Of a stretch of DNA of 64,000 bases, positions 7,815 through 17,501 are shown piece by piece; the first letter of the stretch is position 1, and each line of letters opens with the position of its first letter. A model generated the notes under the pieces. The model saw nothing but the letters and a program-made list of their open reading frames with translations. It was not told the DNA's origin and ran no database searches. Position numbers and translations under genes: made by a program. Source of the DNA: Variovorax sp. J2L1-78 (lineage in GTDB: Bacteria; Pseudomonadota; Gammaproteobacteria; Burkholderiales; Burkholderiaceae_C); contig NZ_JASZYB010000001.1 in assembly GCF_030317205.1 (NCBI RefSeq), forward strand, positions 62,001-126,000, read 5' to 3'.

Positions 7815-9980
7815 ATGCAGCCCTTCACGGCCCCGCCCCCGGCCGACACGCCGACCGCCCCCGAGGCGGCGCCTTCCGCGCCCGTCCTGACGCTGCTCGA
7901 CCGCGATCACAGCATCCTGGCCTTCAACCAGCGCGTGCTCGACTGGGCGCAGCGCCCCGAGGTGCCGCTGATCGAGCGGCTGCGCTACCTGTGCATCGTC
8001 TCCTCGAACCTCGATGAGTTCTTCGAGGTGCGCGCCGCGCCGCACCTGATCGCCGCCAGCCTCGGCGAAGCCAAGGGCAACGAAACCGTCGCGTCCTTCG
8101 AGCGCCTGGCCGAGGCCGCGCATGCGCTGGTCGACACGCAGTACGCGCTCTACAACAACGAGCTGATGCCGGCCTTCGCCCAGCACGGCGTGCAGATCGT
8201 GTCGCACGGCGAGCGCAACCCGGCGCAGCGCAAGTGGGTGCACGACTATTTCGAGCGCGAGGTGCGGCCGCTGCTCATTCCGGTCGGGCTCGACCCGTCG
8301 CACCCGTTCCCGCAGGTGGCGAACAAGTCGCTCAACTTCATCGTGCGGCTGGCCGGCAAGGACGCCTTCGGCCGCGAGAACCCGATCGCCATCCTGAAGG
8401 TGCCGCGCGTGCTGCCGCGCATCATCCGCATGCCGGCCAAGGTGTCGGGCGGCCAGACCCTGTTCGTGGCGCTGTCGAGCGTGGTGCGGGCGCATCTGTC
8501 GAGCATGTTCCCCGGGCGCGAGGTGGGTGACTTCTCGCAGTTCCGCGTCACGCGCCATTCCGACCTGGCGGTGGACGAGGAAGACGTCAAGAACCTGCGC
8601 ACCGCGTTGCGCCAGGGCCTGGAGCACCGCCACTACGGCCAGGCGGTGCGGCTGGAGGTGTCGGCCAGCTGTGCCGAATCGCTCGCGAGCTTCCTGCTGG
8701 CGCAGTTCAACCTGCCGCCGCTGGCGCTCTACCGGGTGCACGGGCCGGTCAACCTGGCGCGGCTCACGCAGGTCATCGATCTGCTCGCCGAGCCGCAGTT
8801 CAACGCGCTGCGCTTCGCGCCGTACACGGCGTCGTACCCGGTGACGCTGTCGCCGGGCCAGTCCTTCTTCGACCGGCTGCAGCGCGGCGACGTGCTGATC
8901 CACCAGCCCTTCGAGAGCTTCGACGGCGTGCTCGCCTTCCTGCGCGAGGCGGTGCTCGACCCGCAGGTGCTGGCGATCAAGCAGACCATCTACCGCACCG
9001 GCACCGATTCGGCGCTGATGGACCTGCTGCGCGAGGCGGTGCGCCGCGGCAAGGAAGTGACCGTGGTGGTCGAGCTCAAGGCGCGCTTCGACGAAGAGGC
9101 CAACATCAACTGGGCCGAGATGCTGGAGTCGATCGGCGCGCAGGTGGTGTACGGCGTGGTGGGCCTGAAGACACACGCCAAGATGCTGCTGGTGACGCGC
9201 CGCGAGGGCAAGCGCCTGGTGCGCTACGGCCACCTGTCGACCGGCAACTACAACCCGCGCACCGCGGCGCTCTACACCGACATCAGCCACCTCACGGCCG
9301 ACCCGCTGCTCACGGCCGACATGGAAGCCGTCTTCGTGCATCTGGCGAGCCAGAGCCGGCTGCCCAAGCTTCACCGCGTGTGGCTCGCGCCCTTCGACCT
9401 GCACCGCAGCCTGGTCGCGCAGATCGACGCGCTCAGCACCGCGGCCGCGCAGGGCGCGCCGACGCGCATCGTCGCCAAGATGAACGCGCTGACCGACGAG
9501 GCGCTGGTGCAGGCGCTGGTGCGGGCCGGGCAGAAGGGCGTGAAGATCGACCTGATCGTACGCGGCGCCTGCACCCTGCCGGCGCAGGTGCCGGGGCTGA
9601 CCGACAACATCCGCGTGCGCTCGGTCATCGGTCGCTTCCTCGAGCACTCGCGGGTCTTCTATTTCCGCAACGGGCCCGACGAATCGCTCTACCTGTCGAG
9701 TGCCGACTGGATGAATCGCAACATGATGCGGCGCGTCGAACTGGCTTGGCCGGTGACCGACCCGGGGCTGCGCCAGCGTCTGATCGACGAGTGTCTGGTG
9801 GCCTACCTGCATGATGGGCAGGACGCCTGGGACCTGGGAGCCGACGGGGTGTACCGGCGCGTCAACAGCGACACCTACCCGGGCGAAGCGGGCGCATCGC
9901 GCCGCATCGAGGCGCATGGCGCGCAGACGGCATTGATGGGCCGGTACGCGTCACGCGGGCTGGGCGGGCGGTCGAACTGA
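7815..9980 (+). CDS. ppk1: Polyphosphate kinase 1
   Basis: Reversible polymerisation of ATP gamma-phosphate into polyphosphate; 721 aa, normal PPK1 length. The N domain carries SSNLDEFFEVR (about 63-73). The catalytic domains carry GLKTHAKML with His454 as the autophosphorylated histidine (E. coli His435 equivalent), then YGHLSTGNYNP and, near the end, SSADWMNRNMMRRVE. I chose ATG 7815; an in-frame ATG at 7743 adds 24 residues and overlaps the upstream Pho-box-like sites. sixA follows 15 bp later, and ppx on the opposite strand hydrolyses the product. Confidence 0.96.
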   Translation: MQPFTAPPPADTPTAPEAAPSAPVLTLLDRDHSILAFNQRVLDWAQRPEVPLIERLRYLCIVSSNLDEFFEVRAAPHLIAASLGEAKGNETVASFERLAEAAHALVDTQYALYNNELMPAFAQHGVQIVSHGERNPAQRKWVHDYFEREVRPLLIPVGLDPSHPFPQVANKSLNFIVRLAGKDAFGRENPIAILKVPRVLPRIIRMPAKVSGGQTLFVALSSVVRAHLSSMFPGREVGDFSQFRVTRHSDLAVDEEDVKNLRTALRQGLEHRHYGQAVRLEVSASCAESLASFLLAQFNLPPLALYRVHGPVNLARLTQVIDLLAEPQFNALRFAPYTASYPVTLSPGQSFFDRLQRGDVLIHQPFESFDGVLAFLREAVLDPQVLAIKQTIYRTGTDSALMDLLREAVRRGKEVTVVVELKARFDEEANINWAEMLESIGAQVVYGVVGLKTHAKMLLVTRREGKRLVRYGHLSTGNYNPRTAALYTDISHLTADPLLTADMEAVFVHLASQSRLPKLHRVWLAPFDLHRSLVAQIDALSTAAAQGAPTRIVAKMNALTDEALVQALVRAGQKGVKIDLIVRGACTLPAQVPGLTDNIRVRSVIGRFLEHSRVFYFRNGPDESLYLSSADWMNRNMMRRVELAWPVTDPGLRQRLIDECLVAYLHDGQDAWDLGADGVYRRVNSDTYPGEAGASRRIEAHGAQTALMGRYASRGLGGRSN

Positions 9981-9995
9981 AGGAGATTTTCAGCA

Positions 9996-10457
9996 ATGGA
10001 CTTGATCTTCTGGCGCCACGCCGAGGCCGAGGACTGGACCGAGGGCTGCGACGACATGCAGCGTTCGCTCACGGCGCGCGGCGAAAAGCAGGCCAAGCGC
10101 ATGGCGGGCTGGCTCGACCGGCAATTGCCCGAGGGCACGCGCATCATCTGCAGTCCGGCGCGCCGCTGCGAGCAGACCGTGCTCGCGCTCGGCCGCAAGT
10201 ACAAGCTGCGTGACGAACTGGCGCCCGACGCCACCGCCGAGGGCGTGCTGGCTGCGGCCGGTTGGCCCAACGGCAAATCGGTGATGCTGCTGGTGGGCCA
10301 CCAGCCGGCCCTGGGCCAGTCCATCGCGCTGCTGCTCGGGATGCAGCAGGACAGCTGCCCGGTGCGCAAGGGCTCGGTCTGGTGGATTCGCACGCGCGAG
10401 CGCGACGGCGACGTTCAGACCGTCGTGGTCACGGTGCAGGCGCCCGAGCTGCTGTAG
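9996..10457 (+). CDS. sixA: Phosphohistidine phosphatase SixA
   Basis: Small histidine-phosphatase-family enzyme, 153 aa, that removes phosphate from phosphohistidine proteins. The family signature is FWRHAEAED with Arg7-His8, the nucleophile. A second arginine lies in SPARRCEQT, and the second catalytic histidine is in LLVGHQPALG. It starts 15 bp after ppk with the Shine-Dalgarno AAGGAG, so it is co-transcribed with ppk. In other bacteria SixA targets phosphotransferase-system or phosphorelay proteins; the target here is unknown. It converges with ppx, 31 bp apart. Confidence 0.92.
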   Translation: MDLIFWRHAEAEDWTEGCDDMQRSLTARGEKQAKRMAGWLDRQLPEGTRIICSPARRCEQTVLALGRKYKLRDELAPDATAEGVLAAAGWPNGKSVMLLVGHQPALGQSIALLLGMQQDSCPVRKGSVWWIRTRERDGDVQTVVVTVQAPELL

Positions 10458-10488
10458 AGCCGCCCGGGGGGCGGACGGGTTCCGGCGC

Positions 10489-12006
10489 TCAGCCGCCGCT
10501 CAGCAGCATGCGCCAGCCGGTCTTCTGCCAGGCCAGTGCCTCTTCGCGCAGCAGGTGGGCCGATTGGGGATAGGCGTCGGGCCAGTCGGCGCGGCAGGTG
10601 ACCGAGAAGGTGCGCGCGTCGGGCTTGGCGAGGCGCAGCCCCTGCGTGTCGGGGTCGCGCCGCGCATGGCAGAGGATCACCGCCAGACGCAGGGCCACCA
10701 GTTGCGCCACGAAGGTCTCGTCGTCGAGCGACGCTTCGAGCTTGCGCAGCTTGCCGCGGTGGCCCAGCACCAACTGACTCAACTGGTGCAGTTCATTGGT
10801 CGCGAAGCCGGGTGCATCGGCGTTGTCGAGGATGTAGGCGCCATGCTTGTGGTAGTCGCTGTGCGAGACCAGCGTGCCGATTTCGTGCAGCTGCGCGGCC
10901 CATCCCAGCTTGCGCAGGGCCCGGCCGGCCCGGCTGGTGGTGCTGCCGCCGCGCGCGGCCGGGTCGAGCTGCACGTACAGCGCCGAGGCGGTCTCGCCGA
11001 CGCGCCGGGCCTGTGCGGTGTCGGTGGCGAAACGGGTCGCCAGCCGCGTGACCGTGCCGCTGCGCAGGTCGGCCACGCTGTCGTCGCGCTCCAATAGTTC
11101 ATAGAGCGCCCCATGGCGCAGCGCGCCCTGAGCGATCTTCATTTCGCGGATGTCGAGCAGGTCGAACACCGCACGCAGCACGGCGAGGCCGCCGCCGATC
11201 ACGGCCTTGCGGTCTTCGCGCATGCCGTCCATGCGCAGCTTGTCGACACTGCCGGCCTTGAGCAGCCGGTCGAGCAGCCAGTCGAGGCCATCGCGCGTGA
11301 CGATGCCGGGGGCGGACCCCGCGGCGGCCAGCACGTCGCCGACGGCGCCGATGGTGCCGGACGCCCCGTAGGCGACATCCCACTGGTCCGCCGCATAGGT
11401 CGACAACGCGTCGTCCAGCACGGCCTTGGCCGCCACCTCGGCGGAGCGGAAGGCCGTGGCGGTGAACTGGCCCTGCGGAAAGTGCTTCATCGACCAGGCG
11501 ACGCTGCCGACACGGTACGACTCCATCACCTGCGCCTCGAGCGCGCGGCCGATGATCATCTCGGTGGAGCGGCCACCGATGTCGACGACCAGGCGGCGTT
11601 CGCGGTCGGAGACGTCGCTGTGCGGCAGCATGTGGGCCACGCCCTGGTAGATCAGCCGGGCCTCTTCGCGGCCGGGGATCACGTCGATGCCGAAGCCGAG
11701 CACCGTGCGGGCGCGCAGCAGGAATTCGTCGCGGTTGCGCGCCTCGCGCAGCGTCTGGGTGGCCACGGCGCGCACCTGCGAGCGCTTGAAGCCGGCCAGC
11801 CGCTCGCCGAAGCGGGCCAGGGCGTCCCAGCCGCGCTGCATGGCTTCGGGGGTCAGGTTGCGGCTGCTGTCCAGGCCGTTGCCCTGACGCACCACTTCCT
11901 TCAGGTACTCGGTCCGGTGGATCTGGCCATGGTCGACGCGACCGATTTCGAGGCGAAAGCTGTTGGAGCCGAGGTCGACCGCAGCGAGAAGGGTGCCGTT
12001 TTGCAT
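10489..12006 (-). CDS. ppx: Exopolyphosphatase (Ppx/GppA family)
   Basis: Processive release of phosphate from polyphosphate ends (or pppGpp hydrolysis); 505 aa. The actin-like ATPase domain begins LAAVDLGSNSFRLEIGRVD, with the second phosphate loop VVDIGGRSTEMIIG and the GASGTIGAVGDV segment. The C-terminal half is an HD-like helical domain with LHEIGTLVSHSDYHKHGAYIL. I chose the ATG at 12006; a frame from 12066 adds 20 atypical residues. It is transcribed away from pstS, and a Pho-box-like site lies in the shared 218-bp intergenic region. With ppk it forms the polyphosphate cycle. Confidence 0.94.
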   Translation of the reverse strand: MQNGTLLAAVDLGSNSFRLEIGRVDHGQIHRTEYLKEVVRQGNGLDSSRNLTPEAMQRGWDALARFGERLAGFKRSQVRAVATQTLREARNRDEFLLRARTVLGFGIDVIPGREEARLIYQGVAHMLPHSDVSDRERRLVVDIGGRSTEMIIGRALEAQVMESYRVGSVAWSMKHFPQGQFTATAFRSAEVAAKAVLDDALSTYAADQWDVAYGASGTIGAVGDVLAAAGSAPGIVTRDGLDWLLDRLLKAGSVDKLRMDGMREDRKAVIGGGLAVLRAVFDLLDIREMKIAQGALRHGALYELLERDDSVADLRSGTVTRLATRFATDTAQARRVGETASALYVQLDPAARGGSTTSRAGRALRKLGWAAQLHEIGTLVSHSDYHKHGAYILDNADAPGFATNELHQLSQLVLGHRGKLRKLEASLDDETFVAQLVALRLAVILCHARRDPDTQGLRLAKPDARTFSVTCRADWPDAYPQSAHLLREEALAWQKTGWRMLLSGG

Positions 12007-12074
12007 GAAGGAGGAGGGCGGTCGCAGGAGAGAGGAAGGCAGTCGCGCATGGTAGCCGCAGCGCACGTAGCGAA

Positions 12075-12092
12075 ACGTGACGGTTCTGTGAC
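12075..12092 (-). promoter_or_regulatory. Pho-box-like site facing ppx
   Basis: On the minus strand: CCGTCAC-AGAA-CCGTCAC, two half-sites 11 bp apart, each 6/7 to CTGTCAY, with an AT-rich spacer. It ends 68 bp before the ppx ATG. A weak -10 (TACGTG) lies roughly 8-14 bp downstream. PhoB control of ppx is an inference. Confidence 0.6.
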
Positions 12093-12143
12093 GGCGTCAC
12101 GAAGTCTCGACCGCCGCAAGGCCCGTTTTCATTGGGCAGAGCG

Positions 12144-12177
12144 GTGTCACATCGATGTCACACAAGCTTCCTACAGT
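12144..12177 (+). promoter_or_regulatory. pst promoter: Pho box and -10
   Basis: GTGTCAC-ATCG-ATGTCAC at 12144-12161, each half-site 6/7 to consensus. TACAGT at 12172-12177, 10 bp downstream, fits as the -10 of a PhoB-activated promoter in which the Pho box replaces the -35. The pstS ATG is 47 bp after this -10. Confidence 0.75.
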
Positions 12178-12224
12178 CCGCTTCAACCCGATTCGGGATA
12201 GCCTGACTTCACAAAGGAAGCCTC

Positions 12225-13262
12225 ATGAAAACGACCTTCAAATTTGCAGCCGCCGGCCTCGTGGCCGCCGCTTTCGCCCATGTTCCCGCCTTCGCCCAGA
12301 ACGTGACCGGCGCCGGCGCCAGCTTCCCCGCACCGCTGTACGCCAAGTGGGCCAGCGACTTCGCCAAGGCCACCGGCACGCAAGTGAACTACCAATCGGT
12401 CGGTTCGGGCGCCGGCCTCAAGCAGATCGAAGCCAAGACCGTCGACTTCGGCGCCTCCGACGCGCCGCTCAAGGACGAAGAACTGCAAGCCAAGGGCCTG
12501 ATGCAGTTCCCCACCGTGATCGGTGGCGTGATCCCCGTGGTGAACATCACCGGCCTCAAGCCGGGCGAACTCAAGCTCAGCGGCGAAGTCCTCGGCGACA
12601 TCTACCTGGGCAAGATCACCAAGTGGAACGACCCGGCCATCAAGGCCCTGAACGGTTCGCTGGCCCTGCCCGACGCCGCCATCGCGCCGGTCCGCCGCGC
12701 CGACGGTTCGGGCACCAGCTTCCTCTTCACCAACTACCTGAGCAAGGTCAACGCCGAGTGGAAGAGCAAGGTCGGCGAAGGCACGGCCGTGAACTGGCCC
12801 GTGGGTGCCGGCGGCAAGGGCAACGAAGGCGTCGCCGCTTTCGTGAACCGCCTGCCCAACTCGATCGGCTACGTCGAGTATGCGTACGTCAAGCAGAACA
12901 AGATGACCTACGCCCAGCTGAAGAACGAAGCAGGCAGCTTCGTATCGCCCGAAGACACGGCCTTCAAGGCCGCCGCAGCGGGTGCCGACTGGAGCAAGTC
13001 GTTCTATCAGGTGCTGACGAACCAGCCGGGCGCACAATCGTGGCCCATCACCGGCGCCACCTTCATCCTGATGCAGAAGTCGCAGGACAAGCCGGCCAAC
13101 GCGGCCACGGTCCTGAAGTTCTTCGACTGGGCCTACAAGACCGGCGACAAGACCGCCGACGACCTGGACTACGTGCCGATGCCTGACGCCGTCAAGGCCA
13201 CCATCGCCAAGAGCTGGGGCGAGATCAAGGACGGCTCGGGCAAGGCCATCGCGTACAAGTAA
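12225..13262 (+). CDS. pstS: Phosphate ABC transporter periplasmic binding protein
   Basis: High-affinity phosphate receptor, 345 aa, of the E. coli PstS type. The signal peptide ends AFAHVPAFA before [15 protein letters not shown]. Phosphate-contacting segments are [23 protein letters not shown] and [15 protein letters not shown] lies 7 nt before the ATG. It is the first gene of pstSCAB-phoUBR and is preceded by a good Pho box. It delivers phosphate to PstC/PstA at the inner membrane. Confidence 0.98.
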   Translation: MKTTFKFAAAGLVAAAFAHVPAFAQNVTGAGASFPAPLYAKWASDFAKATGTQVNYQSVGSGAGLKQIEAKTVDFGASDAPLKDEELQAKGLMQFPTVIGGVIPVVNITGLKPGELKLSGEVLGDIYLGKITKWNDPAIKALNGSLALPDAAIAPVRRADGSGTSFLFTNYLSKVNAEWKSKVGEGTAVNWPVGAGGKGNEGVAAFVNRLPNSIGYVEYAYVKQNKMTYAQLKNEAGSFVSPEDTAFKAAAAGADWSKSFYQVLTNQPGAQSWPITGATFILMQKSQDKPANAATVLKFFDWAYKTGDKTADDLDYVPMPDAVKATIAKSWGEIKDGSGKAIAYK

Positions 13263-13280
13263 GAAGGACAGGCGCGCCGT

Positions 13281-14363
13281 ATGAGCAGCAATCCGCTCCA
13301 CGGCGCGTCTCCCATGTCTCCACCGGAGCACACCGTGTCATCCACCTTCCCCGCCAATGCCCAGACGCTCGACCTCGCGGCCGAGCGCGCTCGCGTTTCC
13401 GCGACCCCGCCACCGGCCAAGCGGCCGCGCACCGGCGCCCTGACCGACCGGCTCTTTGGCTGGGCCGCCAAGGGCGCCGCGCTGCTGACCCTGGCGATGC
13501 TCATCGGCATCCTGCTGTCGCTGATCGTCGGCGCCTGGCCTGCCATCACCAAGTACGGCCTGAGCTTCCTCACCAGCAGCGTGTGGGACCCGGTGCAGGA
13601 AGAGTACGGCGGCCTGGTGATGATCTACGGCACGCTGGCCACGTCGCTCATCGCGCTGGTGATCGCCGTGCCGGTGAGCTTCGGCATCGCGCTGTTCCTC
13701 ACCGAGATGTCGCCGGCGTGGCTCAAGCGCCCGCTGGGCACGGCCATCGAACTGCTGGCGGCGGTGCCGTCCATCGTGTACGGCATGTGGGGCCTGCTCG
13801 TGTTCGGGCCGATCCTGTCGACCTATGTGCAGCAGCCGCTGCAGAGCCTGCTGGCCGGAGTGCCCTACCTGGGCGCGCTGGTGTCGGGCCCGCCGGTGGG
13901 CATCGGCATCCTGTCGGCCGGGATCATCCTGGCCATCATGATCATTCCCTTCATCGCCTCGGTGATGCGCGACGTGTTCGAAGTCACGCCGCCGCTGCTG
14001 AAGGAGTCGGCCTATGGCCTCGGTTCCACCACCTGGGAGGTCGTCTCCAAGGTGGTGCTGCCGTACACCAAGGCCGGCGTCGTCGGCGGCATCATGCTCG
14101 GCCTGGGCCGCGCACTGGGCGAGACGATGGCCGTCACTTTCGTGATCGGCAACATGAACCAGCTCAACTCGCTGTCGGTCTTCGAGGCCGCCAACAGCAT
14201 CACCTCGGCCCTGGCCAACGAATTCGCCGAGGCCGGCGCCGGCCTGCACCAGGCCGCGTTGATGTACCTCGGCCTGGTGCTGTTCTTCATCACCTTCGTC
14301 GTGCTGACGCTGTCGAAGATCCTGCTGCAGCGCATGAAGAAGAGTGAAGGGAAGGCATCATGA
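13281..14363 (+). CDS. pstC: Phosphate ABC transporter permease PstC
   Basis: Inner-membrane permease half of the Pst importer, 360 aa. A Pro-rich cytoplasmic lead of about 60 residues is followed by six membrane segments starting near [20 protein letters not shown]. The permease loop carries [14 protein letters not shown] and [11 protein letters not shown]. It starts 18 bp after pstS; ATG 13314 and GTG 13335 are possible later starts. Its stop overlaps the pstA start (ATGA, 14360-14363), so translation is coupled. Confidence 0.96.
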   Translation: MSSNPLHGASPMSPPEHTVSSTFPANAQTLDLAAERARVSATPPPAKRPRTGALTDRLFGWAAKGAALLTLAMLIGILLSLIVGAWPAITKYGLSFLTSSVWDPVQEEYGGLVMIYGTLATSLIALVIAVPVSFGIALFLTEMSPAWLKRPLGTAIELLAAVPSIVYGMWGLLVFGPILSTYVQQPLQSLLAGVPYLGALVSGPPVGIGILSAGIILAIMIIPFIASVMRDVFEVTPPLLKESAYGLGSTTWEVVSKVVLPYTKAGVVGGIMLGLGRALGETMAVTFVIGNMNQLNSLSVFEAANSITSALANEFAEAGAGLHQAALMYLGLVLFFITFVVLTLSKILLQRMKKSEGKAS

Positions 14364-15244
14364 GCACCGCCGAAAAGCTCCTGGGCATCAAGACGCTCAA
14401 CGAAACCCGCGCCGCCAAGTTCGCCGGGCGCAAGCGCGTCAACCAGGTCGCGCTGACGCTGTCGGTGGCCGCCATGGCCTTCGGCGTGTTCTGGCTCATG
14501 TGGATCCTCTGGGAGACGCTGCGCCTGGGCATCGGCGGGCTCGCGATTGCCACCTTCACCGAAATGACGCCGCCGCCGAACGAGGCGGGTGGCATCGCCA
14601 ACGCGATCTTCGGCTCCTTCGTGATGGTGCTGATGGCCACCTTCGTCGGCACGCCGATCGGCATCATGGCCGGCATCTACCTGGCCGAATACAACCCGAA
14701 GGGCTGGCTGTCGAGCGTGACCCGCTTCGTCAATGACATCCTGCTGTCGGCACCATCGATCGTGATCGGCCTGTTCGTCTACGCCGTGGTCGTGGCCTAC
14801 TTCAAGACCTTCTCCGGCCTGGCCGGCGCACTGTCGCTGGCACTCATCGTGATCCCGGTCGTGATCCGCACCACCGAGAACATGCTGCAGCTGGTGCCGC
14901 CCGGCCTGCGCGAGGCGGCCTACGCCCTGGGCACGCCGAAGTGGAAGGTCATCCTGAGCATCACGCTGCGCGCCGCCCGCGCGGGTGTGGTCACCGGTGT
15001 GCTGCTGGCCGTGGCCCGCATTGCCGGCGAGACCGCACCGCTGCTCTTCACCGCGCTGAACAACCAGTTCTGGACCGCCGACCTGAGCCAGCCCATGGCC
15101 AGCCTGCCGGTCACGATCTTCAAGTTCGCGATGAGCCCCTACGAGAACTGGCAACACCTGGCCTGGGCCGGCGTGTTCCTGATCACCGTGGCCGTGCTCG
15201 CACTCAACATCCTGGCGCGGGTCCTGACGCGCACCAAACTCTAA
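14360..15244 (+). CDS. pstA: Phosphate ABC transporter permease PstA
   Basis: Second Pst permease, 294 aa, with six predicted membrane helices. The signature loop [15 protein letters not shown] couples to PstB, and [16 protein letters not shown] matches PstA proteins. It overlaps pstC by 4 bp and is followed by pstB after 13 bp. Confidence 0.97.
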   Translation: MSTAEKLLGIKTLNETRAAKFAGRKRVNQVALTLSVAAMAFGVFWLMWILWETLRLGIGGLAIATFTEMTPPPNEAGGIANAIFGSFVMVLMATFVGTPIGIMAGIYLAEYNPKGWLSSVTRFVNDILLSAPSIVIGLFVYAVVVAYFKTFSGLAGALSLALIVIPVVIRTTENMLQLVPPGLREAAYALGTPKWKVILSITLRAARAGVVTGVLLAVARIAGETAPLLFTALNNQFWTADLSQPMASLPVTIFKFAMSPYENWQHLAWAGVFLITVAVLALNILARVLTRTKL

Positions 15245-15257
15245 AGAAGGCGACACC

Positions 15258-16040
15258 ATGCCCACCACGCTCGCTCCCCAGATTTCGCCCTCGAAGATCT
15301 CGGTCAAGGACCTGAACTTCTACTACGGCAAGTTCCACGCCCTCAAGGGCATCAACCTCGAGATCCCCGAGAACAAGGTCACGGCCTTCATCGGCCCCTC
15401 GGGCTGCGGCAAGTCGACCTTGCTGCGCACCTTCAACCGCATGTTCGAGCTGTACCCCGAGCAGCGCGCCGAAGGCACGATCGCCATCGACGGCGAGAAC
15501 CTGCTGACGTCCAAGCAGGACGTGGCGCTGATCCGCGCCAAGATCGGCATGGTCTTCCAGAAGCCGACGCCGTTCCCGATGTCGATCTACGACAACATCG
15601 CCTTCGGCGTGAAGCTGTTCGAAAACCTCAGCGCGAGCGACATGGACGACCGTGTCGAGTGGGCCCTGAAGAAGGCCGCGCTCTGGACCGAAGTGCGCGA
15701 CAAGCTGCAGCAGAGCGGCTCGGGCCTGTCCGGCGGCCAGCAGCAGCGCCTGTGCATCGCACGCGGCATCGCGATCAAGCCCGAGGTGCTGCTGCTCGAC
15801 GAGCCGTGCTCCGCGCTGGACCCGATTTCGACGGCGAAGATCGAGGAGTTGATCGCCGAGCTGAAAAGCGAGTACACCGTGGTCATCGTGACCCACAACA
15901 TGCAGCAGGCGGCCCGCTGCAGCGACTACACCGCCTACATGTACCTGGGCGACCTGATCGAGTTCGGCGCGACGGAACAGATGTTCTTCAAGCCGCAGCG
16001 CAAAGAGACCGAGGACTACATCACTGGCCGTTTCGGCTAA
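15258..16040 (+). CDS. pstB: Phosphate ABC transporter ATPase PstB
   Basis: Cytoplasmic ATPase of the Pst importer, 260 aa. Walker A is GPSGCGKST (46-54), the Q-loop lies in [16 protein letters not shown], the ABC signature is [16 protein letters not shown], Walker B is [13 protein letters not shown] and the switch histidine is in [24 protein letters not shown] is characteristic of PstB. AAGAAGG lies before the ATG. phoU follows after 10 bp. Confidence 0.98.
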   Translation: MPTTLAPQISPSKISVKDLNFYYGKFHALKGINLEIPENKVTAFIGPSGCGKSTLLRTFNRMFELYPEQRAEGTIAIDGENLLTSKQDVALIRAKIGMVFQKPTPFPMSIYDNIAFGVKLFENLSASDMDDRVEWALKKAALWTEVRDKLQQSGSGLSGGQQQRLCIARGIAIKPEVLLLDEPCSALDPISTAKIEELIAELKSEYTVVIVTHNMQQAARCSDYTAYMYLGDLIEFGATEQMFFKPQRKETEDYITGRFG

Positions 16041-16050
16041 GGAGACAGCG

Positions 16051-16752
16051 ATGACCGAAAAGCATTTGTCCAGCCAGTTCGACAGCGAACTCAACGGCGT
16101 CTCGTCGCGCGTGATGGAGCTCGGCGGCATGGTCGAGTCGCAGATCCAGCAGGCGGTGTACGCCCTGGCGCAGTTCGACACCGAAGCCGCCGACCGCGTG
16201 ATCGAGACCGAGACGCGCGTCAACGCGATGGAGATCGACATCGATCGCGAGCTGTCGTCGATCATCGCGCGCCGCCAACCGACGGCCCGCGACCTGCGCC
16301 TCCTGATCGCCATCAGCAAGACCACGGCCAACCTCGAGCGCGTGGGCGACGAGGCCAACAAGATCGCGCGCATGGTCAAGTCGATCATCGAGAGCGGTTC
16401 GTCGCGCGCGCTGCCGTCGACCGACCTGCGCATTGCCGCCGACCTGGCCTCGGGCCTGCTGCGCAAGGCGCTGGATGCCTTCGCGCGGCTGGACACCGCC
16501 GCGGCGCTGTCGATCCTGAAGGAAGACGACCTGATCGACCAGGAGTTCGACGGCTTCGTGCGCAAGCTGGTCACCTACATGATGGAAGACCCGCGCACCA
16601 TCTCGGCCAGCCTGGACCTGTTGTTCCTGGCCAAGGCGATCGAACGCATCGGCGATCACGCCAAGAACATCGCCGAATTCATCATCTACATCGTCAAGGG
16701 CGCGGACGTGCGGCACACTTCGATGCAGGAAATCGAGTCTGCGCTGCAGTAG
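16051..16752 (+). CDS. phoU: Phosphate signalling regulator PhoU
   Basis: Two tandem three-helix bundles, 233 aa, that link the Pst transporter to PhoR and keep the Pho regulon off when phosphate is plentiful. The metal-binding motifs are visible in both halves: TNLERVGDEANKIARM in the first and KAIERIGDHAKNIAEF in the second. It sits between pstB and phoB in the same operon, so sensor, relay and regulator are made together. Confidence 0.97.
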   Translation: MTEKHLSSQFDSELNGVSSRVMELGGMVESQIQQAVYALAQFDTEAADRVIETETRVNAMEIDIDRELSSIIARRQPTARDLRLLIAISKTTANLERVGDEANKIARMVKSIIESGSSRALPSTDLRIAADLASGLLRKALDAFARLDTAAALSILKEDDLIDQEFDGFVRKLVTYMMEDPRTISASLDLLFLAKAIERIGDHAKNIAEFIIYIVKGADVRHTSMQEIESALQ

Positions 16753-16767
16753 GCCCCACCAAAGCGA

Positions 16768-17460
16768 ATGAAAAAACCACGCGTCCTGATCGTCGAAGAC
16801 GAGTCGTCGATCGCCGAGCTGATCGCCGTCAACCTGCGCCACAACGGCTTCGAGCCGATCTGGTCGGAAGACGGCGTCTCGGCGCAACGCGAAATCGACG
16901 CCTTCCTGCCCGACCTGATCCTGCTCGACTGGATGCTGCCCGGCCAGAGCGGGCTGCAGCTGGCGCGCCAATGGCGCAAGGACCCGCGCACCAAGTCGGT
17001 CCCGATCCTCATGCTGACGGCGCGCGGTGACGAGCCCGACAAGGTGGCCGGCCTCGACGCCGGTGCCGACGACTACATCACCAAGCCCTTCTCCACCCAG
17101 GAGATGCTCGCGCGCATCCGTGCCGTGCTGCGCCGCCGCGCCCCGGAGGCGGTGGCCGAGCGCGTGGAGATCGGCGAGCTGGTGCTCGACACGGCCACGC
17201 ACCGCGTGACCTGGCAGGGCGCCCCGCTGAAGGTCGGCCCGACGGAATTCAAGCTGCTCGGCTACCTGATGCAGCATGCCGAACGCGTGCACAGCCGCGC
17301 GCAGCTGCTCGACAAGGTGTGGGGCGACCATGTCTACATCGAGGAACGCACGGTCGACGTGCACGTCAAGCGCCTGCGCGAATCGCTCGGCGCGGCGGCG
17401 CCGATGGTCGAGACCGTGCGCGGTGCCGGCTATCGCCTGACGGCGCAAGCCACGGTTTGA
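16768..17460 (+). CDS. phoB: Response regulator PhoB
   Basis: OmpR-family regulator, 230 aa. The receiver has the acidic pair Glu10-Asp11, phospho-acceptor Asp54 in LILLDWMLPGQSG and lysine in YITKPFS. The C-terminal winged helix contains GPTEFKLLGYLM and ERTVDVHVKRLRESLG. It binds Pho boxes; candidate sites are seen before olsB, ppk, ppx and pstS. It begins 15 bp after phoU. Confidence 0.97.
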   Translation: MKKPRVLIVEDESSIAELIAVNLRHNGFEPIWSEDGVSAQREIDAFLPDLILLDWMLPGQSGLQLARQWRKDPRTKSVPILMLTARGDEPDKVAGLDAGADDYITKPFSTQEMLARIRAVLRRRAPEAVAERVEIGELVLDTATHRVTWQGAPLKVGPTEFKLLGYLMQHAERVHSRAQLLDKVWGDHVYIEERTVDVHVKRLRESLGAAAPMVETVRGAGYRLTAQATV

Positions 17461-17501
17461 ACCGCGCAGCGCGCCGCGCTCGCGGCGGATAATCGCCTGC
17501 C

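Noticed and set aside
11113..12201. Plus-strand open frame over ppx and the ppx/pst control region
   Set aside because: Shadow of ppx; runs through the Pho boxes and lacks family features.
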